Assembly: GCF_009866805.1 (NCBI RefSeq) | Contig: NZ_SIZW01000039.1 | Coordinates: 124,001-188,000, forward strand | Length of the DNA: 64,000 bases | Direction: 5' to 3' | Source: Schauerella aestuarii | Lineage (GTDB): Bacteria; Pseudomonadota; Gammaproteobacteria; Burkholderiales; Burkholderiaceae_B | In this document: one piece after another, positions 56,418 through 64,000 of the stretch | Numbering within the stretch: the first letter of the stretch is position 1 | Layout of the letters: each line of letters starts with the position of its first letter | The notes under the pieces: model-generated | What the model was told of the DNA's origin: nothing | Databases searched by the model: none | The model's input: only the letters and a program-made list of their open reading frames with translations | Program-made: the position numbers and the translations under genes

Positions 56418-58114
56418 TGCGCAGCCTTGCTGTTGTCCACACCCGTGAAATCGCGGGCATGCGATTGCGCGCGCGGATCGAGGATGCAGTGCAGGATCGC
56501 AGGCTTGCCCGACGCCACGGCGCGCTCGAAAGCGGGCGCGAAGTCGGCCGTTTTCTCGACGCGCTCGCCGTGGCCGCCGAAGGCCTGGGCGTAGGCGGCG
56601 AAGTCGGGATTGTGCAATTGCGTGCCCACCACGCGGCCAGGATAGTCGCGCTCCTGGTGCATGCGGATCGTGCCGTACTGACTGTTGTCCACCACGATCA
56701 CGATCAGCGCCGCGCCGTATTGCACGGCGGTCGCGAACTCCTGACCGTTCATCAGGAAGCAGCCGTCACCGGCAAAGGCGATCACCATGCGCTCGGGGTA
56801 CTGGCGCTTGGCCAGCACCGCCGCCGGCACGCCATAGCCCATCGAGCCGCTGGTGGGCGCCAGTTGCGTGGCGAAGGCGTTGAAGCGGTAGTGGCGATGC
56901 AGCCAGCCGGCGTAGTTGCCCGCGCCATTGCAGACGATCGTGTCTTCGGGGGCACGGTCGCGCAACCACGCCATCACCTTGCCGTATTGGAAGTCGCCCG
57001 GCAGATCGCGCGGGGTTTCGGTCCAGTCGATGTAGTCGGTATGCGCCTGCTTGGCTTGTGCGGCGCGATCGGCCGTGCCGGTGGCAGGCAGGGCTTCGAG
57101 TGCGGCGCAAAATGCCACAGGCGAGGCCTGGATGCCCAGCGTGGGCTGATAGACGCGGCCCAGTTCCTCGGCACCCGGGTGCACATGGACGAAAGGCTGC
57201 TGCGGCTGCGGAATCGTGAGCAGGCCGTACGACTGCGACGGCATTTCCGACAACCGACCGCCGATCAACAGGATCAGATCGGATTCGTCGATACGCTTTT
57301 TCAGACGCGGATCGGGGCCGATGCCCAATTCGCCGGCGTAGTTGGGATGCTTGGCCGGAAAGAGTGCCGCTCGGCGGAACGAGGTGGCCACCGGCAGATT
57401 GTGCTGTTCGGCGATGCGCTGGAAGGCCTCGACGCCCTCGGGCGTCCAGGCCGAACCCCCGAGAATGGCGATCGGGCGCTTGGCCTGGCCCAGCAGCTTG
57501 CCGAGTTCGGTCATGGCAGCCGGTTCGGGCGCGGCACGAACCGGCTCGACGTACGGCGCATCGAGCACGCTGCACGTTTCGACCAGCATATCTTCCGGCA
57601 ACGAGATCACGACCGGGCCGGGCCGGCCTTGCATGGCCACGCGGAATGCGCGGGCGATGAGTTCGGGTACGCGATCGGCGCGATCGATTTCGACGACCCA
57701 CTTGGCCATCGAGCCGAAGAAGGCCTTGTAATCGACTTCCTGAAACGCTTCGCGCTCCTTCATGCTGCGATCCACCTGGCCGATGAACAGCAACATCGGC
57801 GTGGAATCCTGCATGGCGATGTGCACGCCGTGGCTGGCGTTGGTGGCACCGGGGCCGCGCGTGACGAAGCACACGCCGGGACGGCCGGTGAGCTTGCCGT
57901 ACGCTTCGGCCATCATCGCGGCGCCGCCTTCGGCGCGGCAGATCACCACGTCGATCGGGCTGTCGTGCAGCGCGTCGAGCGCGGCCAGGTAGCTTTCGCC
58001 CGGCACGCAACTGACGCGATCCACGCCTTGACGCACCAGCTGGTCGATCAACACTTGCCCGCCGGTGCGCGGGGCCAGTGCCGTTGTCTCGTTCGTTTTT
58101 GTTGTAGAGGTCAT
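56414..58114 (-). CDS. Thiamine-diphosphate-dependent enzyme (acetolactate-synthase/decarboxylase-like)
   Basis: ThDP enzyme of 566 residues: N-terminal PYR domain with the activating Glu in RAEGGAAMMAEAYGKLTG, GPGATNASHGVHIAMQDS, a central domain (about 195-330) and the C-terminal PP domain with the ThDP motif GDGCFLMNGQEFATAVQYG...NSQYG. Start: ATG at 58114. It resembles the oxo-acid decarboxylase/benzoylformate or sulfopyruvate-type branch as much as acetolactate synthase. With an aminotransferase and a 2-hydroxyacid dehydrogenase in the operon, a 2-oxo acid substrate is likely; which one is unknown. Confidence 0.85.
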   Translation of the reverse strand: MTSTTKTNETTALAPRTGGQVLIDQLVRQGVDRVSCVPGESYLAALDALHDSPIDVVICRAEGGAAMMAEAYGKLTGRPGVCFVTRGPGATNASHGVHIAMQDSTPMLLFIGQVDRSMKEREAFQEVDYKAFFGSMAKWVVEIDRADRVPELIARAFRVAMQGRPGPVVISLPEDMLVETCSVLDAPYVEPVRAAPEPAAMTELGKLLGQAKRPIAILGGSAWTPEGVEAFQRIAEQHNLPVATSFRRAALFPAKHPNYAGELGIGPDPRLKKRIDESDLILLIGGRLSEMPSQSYGLLTIPQPQQPFVHVHPGAEELGRVYQPTLGIQASPVAFCAALEALPATGTADRAAQAKQAHTDYIDWTETPRDLPGDFQYGKVMAWLRDRAPEDTIVCNGAGNYAGWLHRHYRFNAFATQLAPTSGSMGYGVPAAVLAKRQYPERMVIAFAGDGCFLMNGQEFATAVQYGAALIVIVVDNSQYGTIRMHQERDYPGRVVGTQLHNPDFAAYAQAFGGHGERVEKTADFAPAFERAVASGKPAILHCILDPRAQSHARDFTGVDNSKAAQ

Positions 58115-59343
58115 GTCAACGCCTTGCAGGCGCGTGCGATACGGTCGCACGCTTCGATGAGATCCGCTTCCGACGCGGCATAGGAAATCCGGAAATAGGG
58201 TGCCAGATCGAAGCAGCTGCCCGGCACCACGGCCAGGTCGACGGTATCGAGCAGGTATTTGCAGAAGGCGCTGTCGCTATCGATCGTGACGCCGTCGGGC
58301 GTCTTGCGGCCGATGATGCCGGCGCAACTGGCGAACGTGTAGAACGCGCCTTCGGGCTTGCGGCAGGTGATGCCGTCGATCGCGTTCAGGCGCTCGACCA
58401 CGATGTCGCGGCGGCGCTGGAAGGCGGCGCGGCGTTCGGCCAGCACTTCCTGCGGGCCGTTCAAGGCTTCGATCGCGGCGGCCTGGCTCACCGAGCACGG
58501 ATTGGACGTGCTCTGGCTCTGCACCACGGCCATCGCGCCGATCAGCGATTTGGGGCCGGCGCCGTAGCCCAGGCGCCAGCCGGTCATGGCATACGCCTTG
58601 GATACGCCGTTGATCGTGAGCGTGCGATTCTTCAGGCGCGGCTCGAGCTGCGCGCCGGTGACGAATTCCGCACCGTCATACAGCAGGTGTTCGTAGATGT
58701 CGTCGCACATCAGCCAGACGTGAGGGTGACGCAGCAGCACGTCGAGGATGGGACGCAGCTGGGCGGCCGAGTAGGCGGCGCCGCTGGGGTTGGACGGCGA
58801 GTTCAGCAGCAGCCAGCGCGTCTTGGGCGTGATGGCGGCTTCGAGATCGGCGGCATCCAGGCGGAAGCCGTTTTCTTCATTGCACTTCACGGTCACGGGC
58901 GTGCCGCCGGCAATGCCGACGATGTCCACATACGACGTCCAGTACGGCGCGGCGAGAATGACTTCATCGCCTTCGTTCAATGTGGCCAGAAACGCGTTGT
59001 GCAGAATTTGCTTGGCGCCCGCGCCGGTGATGATTTCGTTGGGGGCGTAGTCCAGGCCGTTGTCGCGCTTGAACTTGGCGGCGATCGCGGCTTTGAGCTC
59101 GGCGGTGCCGTCCAGGGCCGTGTACTTGGTTTGACCGCCGTGAATCGCGGCGATGGCGGCGGCTTTGACGTTGTCGGGCGTGTCGAAATCGGGCTCGCCC
59201 GCACCCAGCACGATGACCGGGCGGCCGGCTTTCTTAGCGGCGGCGGCCTTTTGACCGATGCGCAGAATTTCGGAAACCTCGATCGCGGCGATGCGCGAGG
59301 CAATGGTGAACGGTGCGTCTTCGGTGACAGTAGCTTGCGTCAT
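58111..59343 (-). CDS. Class I/II PLP-dependent aminotransferase
   Basis: Aminotransferase of 410 residues of the AspC-like class I fold: VIVLGAGEPDFDTPDNVKAAAI near the N-terminus, NSPSNPSGAAYSAA (substrate/PLP region) and the PLP Lys in GVSKAYAMTGWRLGYGAGP (near residue 240). The C-terminal Arg of FRISYAAS would bind the substrate carboxylate. The start is the ATG at 59343. Its stop overlaps the ThDP-enzyme start. It would interconvert an amino acid and the 2-oxo acid handled by its neighbours. Confidence 0.9.
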   Translation of the reverse strand: MTQATVTEDAPFTIASRIAAIEVSEILRIGQKAAAAKKAGRPVIVLGAGEPDFDTPDNVKAAAIAAIHGGQTKYTALDGTAELKAAIAAKFKRDNGLDYAPNEIITGAGAKQILHNAFLATLNEGDEVILAAPYWTSYVDIVGIAGGTPVTVKCNEENGFRLDAADLEAAITPKTRWLLLNSPSNPSGAAYSAAQLRPILDVLLRHPHVWLMCDDIYEHLLYDGAEFVTGAQLEPRLKNRTLTINGVSKAYAMTGWRLGYGAGPKSLIGAMAVVQSQSTSNPCSVSQAAAIEALNGPQEVLAERRAAFQRRRDIVVERLNAIDGITCRKPEGAFYTFASCAGIIGRKTPDGVTIDSDSAFCKYLLDTVDLAVVPGSCFDLAPYFRISYAASEADLIEACDRIARACKALT

Positions 59344-59374
59344 GATGATGTCCAACGGGAGGATGCGATGTGAT

Positions 59375-60319
59375 TCAGGCGCCGGTCGCGGCGATACGTT
59401 GGCAATGCGCAATGGCAGCGCCGACGAGATTATCGTTCGCTTCGGGCGTGCGGAACGCCGAATGTGCCGAGAGCGTGACGTTGTCCAGCGTGGTGAGCAC
59501 GTGGCCGGCCGGCATCGGCTCGACAGTGAACACGTCCAGGCCGGCGTGGCCCAGGTGGCCCGACTTGAGCGCCTCGACCATCGCGTCCTCGTCCACCACC
59601 GCGCCGCGCGCCGTGTTGATCAGGATGCTGCCGGGCTGCATGGCGGCGATCCGCTCGCGCGAAATCATGCCGCGCGTCTCGTCGTTGAGCGTGAGGTGAA
59701 TCGACACCACCTGGCTTTGGGCCAGCAGGGCGTCGAGCTCGACGAATTCCACGCCCGGGTGTTGCTTTGGCGTACGGTTCCAGGCCAGCACGTTCATGCC
59801 CACGCCATTGGCCAGGCGGGCCATTTCAGCCGCGATGCCGCCGAAGCCGATCAGGCCGATGGTTTTGCCCGTCAGTTGCACGGCTTCGGTGCGCAGCCAG
59901 TTGCCGGCGCGCATGCCCCGGTCCATCTTGGCGAAGCCTTTCGCCGCCGCCCACATGAGCGAGAACGCGCACTCGGCTACGGCCGTGTCGCCATAGCCCT
60001 TGATGATGTGCACGGTGATGCCGATCTCGGCGAGTTCTTCGGGATTCATGTAGCTGCGCGGGCCGGTGCCCAGAAACACCACATGCTTCAAGCCCTTGCA
60101 CTGGCGAGCGATGTCGGTCGGCAGGTGCGTATGATCGATGATGGCCACCTGGGCATCGCCCAGCACGGCCGGGATGTCTGCCGACGTGATGTCGGGCTGG
60201 CCGTTCACGACCAGCTCGAAGTCGTTGCTGGTGTGCAATCGTTCGGCTACGGCGCCGAGGGTGGGGTTGGCGTCGATGAAAACGGCGCGCAGGGCGCCCG
60301 TGGCCGAAGTGGCGGACAT
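59375..60319 (-). CDS. D-2-hydroxyacid dehydrogenase
   Basis: NAD(P)-dependent 2-hydroxyacid dehydrogenase of 314 residues. The Rossmann motif reads GLIGFGGIAAEMA, with Ala instead of the third Gly, and beta-2 ends in AWNRTPKQ, without the acidic residue typical of NAD-specific members, so NADP(H) is plausible. Catalytic Arg (INTARGAVVDED), Glu (DVFTVEPMP) and His (LSAHSAFRTPEA) are present. The start is the ATG at 60319, after ACGGAGATCTGCC. First gene of the operon behind the CTGTATACAG palindrome. Confidence 0.88.
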   Translation of the reverse strand: MSATSATGALRAVFIDANPTLGAVAERLHTSNDFELVVNGQPDITSADIPAVLGDAQVAIIDHTHLPTDIARQCKGLKHVVFLGTGPRSYMNPEELAEIGITVHIIKGYGDTAVAECAFSLMWAAAKGFAKMDRGMRAGNWLRTEAVQLTGKTIGLIGFGGIAAEMARLANGVGMNVLAWNRTPKQHPGVEFVELDALLAQSQVVSIHLTLNDETRGMISRERIAAMQPGSILINTARGAVVDEDAMVEALKSGHLGHAGLDVFTVEPMPAGHVLTTLDNVTLSAHSAFRTPEANDNLVGAAIAHCQRIAATGA

Positions 60320-60404
60320 ATGGCAGATCTCCGTGATGCAGCAGTGGAAACGCAAAAGTGATTCAAGCGTAACACTGTGCTGCATTCCGGACAATAATAA
60401 AGTG

Positions 60405-60414
60405 CTGTATACAG
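60405..60414. promoter_or_regulatory. Putative GntR operator before the 2-hydroxyacid operon
   Basis: CTGTATACAG is a perfect 10-bp palindrome within TGCTGTATACAGATG, 86-95 bp upstream of the first gene of the operon that ends in the GntR gene. FCD-type GntR proteins often bind TTGTATACAA-like sites. Confidence 0.65.
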
Positions 60415-60478
60415 ATGCTTAAACAGCATGGCGGCGCTGTTGGTCGTGCGGGTACACACCACCATCGCGTCGCGTCTG

Positions 60479-61576
60479 TTACCAGGTCACGCCAAGCCCC
60501 GTCGTCCAGGTGGTCTCGTTGACGCCACCGCGCGCGCCGCTGACCTGATTCTTGGCGTAGCGCACATAAAGCGACGCCCAGTCGGTGACTTTGTAGCGCA
60601 AGCCGGCACCGGCATCCAGACTGTAGTTGGCCTCGTTGCCCAGCGGCCGGCCCAGTTCGCCCTGTGTAAACATCTCAAGCTGCTTGCCGTACACGAAGCG
60701 GCGGTAATCCCACTTGATGCTGGCCTGCGGGAAGCGATCCGAGGCGCCGTCGGAATAGTGATACTCCACGCGCGAGAGCAGGCCCGTCAACGAGAAGGCG
60801 CCTTGCTCGTCGTCCCAGAACTGATAGCCGGGGCCGGTGCCGATCGACGTTTCGCGGCTCAAGTCTTCCACCCAGTCGCGCTTGTACAGCACCCGCCCCT
60901 GCCAGAACGCCTTCTCGGTAATGAACCGATCCAGCGCGTAGGCCGCGTTCAGATTGTGCGTGGTGAGGTTGCCGTCTTCCTTGTCGCGGTCGTAGCCGCC
61001 GTCCAGATTGTGGCGCCACATGCCGTGCCGCATCTTCGTGCTGGCCGCCACGGTGTAGTCCTCGTTGCGCGACGAGGCGGTTTTGTAGGCGAGGCCCACG
61101 TCGGCATTGCCTTTCCACATGAAGTCACGCAGAAAGGGCTTGGGCCGGATCACCTGATCGACGTCGGTCAACGCCACTTGCCGCGAGGGCGCGGCGGCCG
61201 GCGTGCCGATGTCGGTAGCGGCATCCACCGGCGTCGGATTGGCCACGACCACCTTGCCCTCGTCCGACCGGCGCAGCCGCGCGCTCACTTCGCGGTTGAG
61301 CTTTTGATTTTTCAGGATCAGCGGCTCGTCGCTTTCGAGCGTTTCGACGCTGGCCCATTTGAGGGTCATGCTGCCGCCGTAGTCGGTATTCAAAATGAGT
61401 TTGCCGTCGTCCAGCAGCGTGATCTTGCCGGTCAGGCGATCGCCGTTTTTCATGTAGACCACATCGGCGTGTGCCAAGGGGGCACCGGCCAGCACAAGCG
61501 CCACGGCGCCCGCCGCACGGCACAGCACGAAAGGCGTGCGGCGTCGCGTGGCGGTTTTGGGAAAGTGCGAAATCAC
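60479..61576 (-). CDS. DUF481 outer-membrane beta-barrel protein
   Basis: Protein of 365 residues with a signal peptide (after a basic N-tail; cleavage near PLAHAD), a short N-terminal beta domain (VVYMKNGDRLTGKITLLDDGKL) and a C-terminal DUF481 barrel of alternating strands (about 145-365) ending in an aromatic residue (GLGVTW) as outer-membrane barrels do. Function is unknown (YdiY-like, salt-stress linked in some species). It starts 29 bp after the phospholipase gene and may be co-transcribed with it. Confidence 0.82.
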   Translation of the reverse strand: MISHFPKTATRRRTPFVLCRAAGAVALVLAGAPLAHADVVYMKNGDRLTGKITLLDDGKLILNTDYGGSMTLKWASVETLESDEPLILKNQKLNREVSARLRRSDEGKVVVANPTPVDAATDIGTPAAAPSRQVALTDVDQVIRPKPFLRDFMWKGNADVGLAYKTASSRNEDYTVAASTKMRHGMWRHNLDGGYDRDKEDGNLTTHNLNAAYALDRFITEKAFWQGRVLYKRDWVEDLSRETSIGTGPGYQFWDDEQGAFSLTGLLSRVEYHYSDGASDRFPQASIKWDYRRFVYGKQLEMFTQGELGRPLGNEANYSLDAGAGLRYKVTDWASLYVRYAKNQVSGARGGVNETTWTTGLGVTW

Positions 61577-61605
61577 AAGATGTCCTGATAGAAAGGAGAA
61601 AGACG

Positions 61606-63102
61606 TCAGAGTTGCGACGTAATCGGGAGAAAGCGTAAACAGGCGGCCAGGAGCCGGCGTCCGATGCCTGCCTCGGGCTCACGGCGCCACACCCGGCCGT
61701 CGGCCGAGGCATCGCTTTGCCACCGCAGGCGGCCCTGATCCAGGGTGACGCGGAAACTGTTGCCGGGCGCGGTTTGCGCCATGCCGCGGGCGCGCAGGCT
61801 GGCAAGCAACGCGGGTTGATCGAAAAACAGACCCATCTCGCTGTTGAGCGACACGGAGCGCGGATCGAAATTGAACGACCCCACGAACGCGATGCGGTCG
61901 TCGACGGTGAAGGCTTTTGTGTGCAGGCTGGCGGTGCTGGAGCCGAAGAGACGCAGGCGCGTTTTGGCATCCGGGCGGAGCTCGAAAAGTGCGACGCCAG
62001 CGCGCAGCAAGGCTTCGCGGTAGCGGGCATAGCCGCTATGCACGGCCGCCACGTCCGTGGCGGCCAACGAGTTGGTCAGCACGGTGACGCTGACCCCACG
62101 GGCGGTGAGCGCCGCCAATTGCGCCACACCCCGGTCACCGGGCACGAAGTACGGCGAGATGATGAAGACGTCGCGTGTCGCGCTTTCGATGGCGCGCGCC
62201 ACGTCGTGCACGATCCAGGCGTCGGTGAGCGCGCGGTCGCGCTTGTCCGGCGGATCGACGGCGAGGCGGGCGTGGGCGGTCCAATGGAGCGGCAGCTTTC
62301 CGGTCACCAAGGCGCGCACGCTCTCGTCGGCTTCGACGCGCTTCAGATAGGGATGCGCATCGGGTTGCTCGGCCAGGGCATCGAACACGTCGTCAGGCGC
62401 GTCGGGCTCGGTGTGCTGCCCGGGGTGCAGATCCGCGATGCGCACCGCCAGCGGCGAATGCCAATAGCGCTCGAAGGCCAGTCGGCACTCGGCGACGACG
62501 GCGCCGACGGCCAGCACGTCGGCATCATGAAAATTGGCGACCTTACTGGCATCGAAGTACTCGTCGCCGATATTGCGGCCGCCCAGAATGGCCACCGTAT
62601 CGTCGGCGAGCCACAGCTTGTTGTGCATGCGGCAATTCATGCGCACGGCGCGCAACAGCATGTCGATGACGCGGCCGATCGCATGCTTGCGCACGCGTCC
62701 CGGATTGAAGATCCGCACATCGATGCCGGGATGGCGATCCAGCGCGAGCATGGTGTCGTCCAGGCCATGCAGCTTGATGTCGTCGATCAAGAGGCGCACC
62801 CGAACGCCACGGGCGGCAGCCTTGAGCATTTCCCGCCCCAGCAGCCGGCCGGTCATGTCGGGATGCCACATGTAGTACTGCAGGTCGAGCGTGCGGGTCG
62901 CCGCGCGCACGCTGAGCGCACGCGCAGCGAAGGCGTCGAGATTGTCGTCCAGCAGCATGGCACCGGTCTCGCCGGGATGGTCGGCGATCAGGGCGTGCAA
63001 GGTGGTGTCGAGCGAGTGGAGCGCGAAGGGCGGCGCCAAACGGATTTCCCTTTTGGATGAGCAGCTTTGGAACGTTCCAAAAGCGGTGCCGCATGGTGCC
63101 AT
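61606..63102 (-). CDS. clsC: Phospholipase D family protein, ClsC-like cardiolipin synthase
   Basis: Protein of 498 residues with two HKD motifs: HNKLWLADDTVAILGGRNIGDEY (about residue 160) and HTKAFTVDDRIAFVGSFNFDPRS (about 395). The N-terminal region LQYYMWHPDMTGRLLGREML is typical of ClsC. It would condense phosphatidylethanolamine and phosphatidylglycerol into cardiolipin, or transfer phosphatidyl groups. The start is uncertain: the ATG at 63102 lies in a GCATGG/CCATGC stem with no ribosome site, while a TTG at 63039 has AAAGGGA 8 bp upstream and follows a 16-bp palindrome. The longer form is given. Confidence 0.85.
   Translation of the reverse strand: MAPCGTAFGTFQSCSSKREIRLAPPFALHSLDTTLHALIADHPGETGAMLLDDNLDAFAARALSVRAATRTLDLQYYMWHPDMTGRLLGREMLKAAARGVRVRLLIDDIKLHGLDDTMLALDRHPGIDVRIFNPGRVRKHAIGRVIDMLLRAVRMNCRMHNKLWLADDTVAILGGRNIGDEYFDASKVANFHDADVLAVGAVVAECRLAFERYWHSPLAVRIADLHPGQHTEPDAPDDVFDALAEQPDAHPYLKRVEADESVRALVTGKLPLHWTAHARLAVDPPDKRDRALTDAWIVHDVARAIESATRDVFIISPYFVPGDRGVAQLAALTARGVSVTVLTNSLAATDVAAVHSGYARYREALLRAGVALFELRPDAKTRLRLFGSSTASLHTKAFTVDDRIAFVGSFNFDPRSVSLNSEMGLFFDQPALLASLRARGMAQTAPGNSFRVTLDQGRLRWQSDASADGRVWRREPEAGIGRRLLAACLRFLPITSQL
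63066..63081. promoter_or_regulatory. 16-bp perfect palindrome near the clsC start
   Basis: TTTGGAACGTTCCAAA is perfectly self-complementary. If clsC starts at the TTG at 63039, this lies 27-42 bp upstream of it and would be an operator; if it starts at 63102, the palindrome is coding. Confidence 0.5.
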
Positions 63103-63115
63103 GCACCAAAGGGAG

Positions 63116-63146
63116 CGGTGTAACGGGATATGTGCCCGCTACACCG
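63116..63146 (-). terminator. Hairpin after the pirin gene
   Basis: CGGTGTAACGGG and CCCGCTACACCG pair over 11 of 12 bases around a 7-base loop; on the minus strand CTCCCTTT follows. It lies just after the pirin stop and separates it from clsC. Confidence 0.55.
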
Positions 63147-63160
63147 TCAATCCGCGCGAT

Positions 63161-64000
63161 TTACGACAGCGGCTGGGGCTTGGGCGGATCGACCGAATCG
63201 CCCGGCAAGGGTATCCATTCATCATGATCGTGCGGCGGCAGCGCAATGCGGCCGGCGACCCAATCGGCCTTGGCGGCTTCGATGCGTTCCTTGCGGGATG
63301 ACACAAAATTCCACCAGATATGCCGTTCTCCCAACGGTTCGCCGCCCAAAAGCATCAGCGTGGCCCCCGTTTGCGAGGCAATCGTGGGAAATTCGCCCGC
63401 GCCGAACACGGCCATGCTGCCGGCCGGTACGGTTGCCCCGTCGGCCTCGATGCTGCCGTGCGCCACATAAACCCCGCGCTCGGCGTGGCCCGTGGGCAGG
63501 CTCATGCGGCTGCCGGGCTTCATCACGGCATGCACATAGAAGAGGGGCGAGCGCGTGGCGACCCGGCTCGTAAGCCCGTAGGCGCTGCCCGCCACCACCC
63601 GCATCCACACGCCGTCATCCTCGGCCTCGGCCAAGGCGCTGGCATCGTAGTGCTCGAACGCGGGGGCGCATTCCTCATCCTCGGCCGGCAGGGCCACCCA
63701 GGACTGCAGCAGTTCGAGGCCGGGCTCGGTGAACGCGGAGGGATCCTCGAAGCGCTCGGAGTGGCTGATGCCACGGCCGGCCGTCATCCAGTTCACTTCA
63801 CCGGGCCGGATGATCTGCTCGACGCCCAGACTGTCGCGATGGGTGATGCGGCCACTGAAGAGGTAGCTCACGGTGGATAGGCCGATGTGCGGATGGGGGC
63901 GCACATCGGCTTCTCGTGCGATGCCCGCAGGCAGGGTAACGGGACCCGCGTGGTCCAGAAAGATGAACGGGCCCACCATGCGCCGCTTGCGGTACGGCAG
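63161..64000 (-). CDS. Pirin family protein (N-terminus beyond window)
   Basis: Cupin-fold pirin, 279 residues visible, entering the window mid-gene: [20 protein letters not shown] near the right edge is typical of pirins near their N-terminus. The metal-binding segment [28 protein letters not shown] and [16 protein letters not shown] follow, then a second cupin domain. Bacterial pirins include quercetin 2,3-dioxygenases and redox-linked regulators; which one this is cannot be told. The gene is cut by the window end. Confidence 0.88.
   Translation of the reverse strand: [279 protein letters not shown]

Overview
The window is high-GC proteobacterial DNA. The dense set of Bug-type (TctC-like) solute receptors, family III CoA-transferases, LysR regulators and a nicotinate (nic) cluster with a MarR regulator points to Burkholderiales, most likely Alcaligenaceae (Bordetella/Achromobacter/Pigmentiphaga-like). 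This assignment is inferred from gene content; no rRNA or tRNA gene was seen. Almost everything is catabolism, uptake and its regulation. No insertion sequence, integrase, CRISPR array or prophage was found.

Region 1 (1-12.5 kb) is a nicotinate degradation island: nicD (cut by the left edge) and nicE on the minus strand, nicC-nicA-nicB on the plus strand, then a convergent LIV-type ABC transporter operon (binding protein, fused LivH-LivM permease, LivG, LivF) and a MarR regulator resembling NicR/BpsR. A shared motif around ATTGAGTGTGTACACT lies before nicE, nicC, the ABC operon (twice) and marR. This ties the ABC transporter to the nic regulon. NicB keeps three heme-binding sites, but its molybdenum domain looks eroded.

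Region 2 (12.5-17 kb) holds an SDR oxidoreductase, an EamA exporter, an ArsR-type regulator and an MFS transporter. Region 3 (17-25.3 kb) is one catabolic operon read leftward: TRAP transporter dctP-dctQ-dctM, a DUF2848 protein, an amidase and a DUF1445 hydro-lyase-like protein, with LysR and GlxA/AraC regulators upstream. Region 4 (25.4-32.3 kb) has a polyamine-type ABC transporter operon ending in a proline-racemase-family enzyme that lacks its second catalytic cysteine, then a BCCT (BetT-like) transporter.

Region 5 (32.4-45.7 kb) is an acyl-CoA catabolic island: three Bug receptors, a LysR regulator, two CoA-transferases, an enoyl-CoA hydratase, a MaoC-like dehydratase, and two giant acyl-CoA dehydrogenases, each a fusion of two dehydrogenase halves. 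Region 6 (45.8-47.2 kb) is a less GC-rich HicAB toxin-antitoxin remnant in which hicA has an in-frame amber stop; an unknown gene follows hicB directly. Region 7 (47.3-51.8 kb) has a LysR regulator, a third CoA-transferase, a carboxymuconolactone decarboxylase-amidohydrolase fusion and a glutathione S-transferase.

Region 8 (52-55.6 kb) holds an ECF sigma/anti-sigma pair, a secreted fasciclin-domain protein, a repeat-filled 0.5 kb non-coding stretch ending in a strong terminator, and a periplasmic esterase of the siderophore-esterase type behind a Fur-like box. Region 9 (55.7-60.4 kb) is a four-gene operon (2-hydroxyacid dehydrogenase, aminotransferase, ThDP enzyme, GntR regulator) behind a CTGTATACAG operator. 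Region 10 (60.5-64 kb) has a DUF481 outer-membrane protein, a ClsC-like phospholipase D and a pirin cut by the right edge. Short tandem repeats of different unit lengths recur between genes (13.6, 34.5, 35.6 and 54.1 kb) and in low-complexity inserts inside NicB and one acyl-CoA dehydrogenase.
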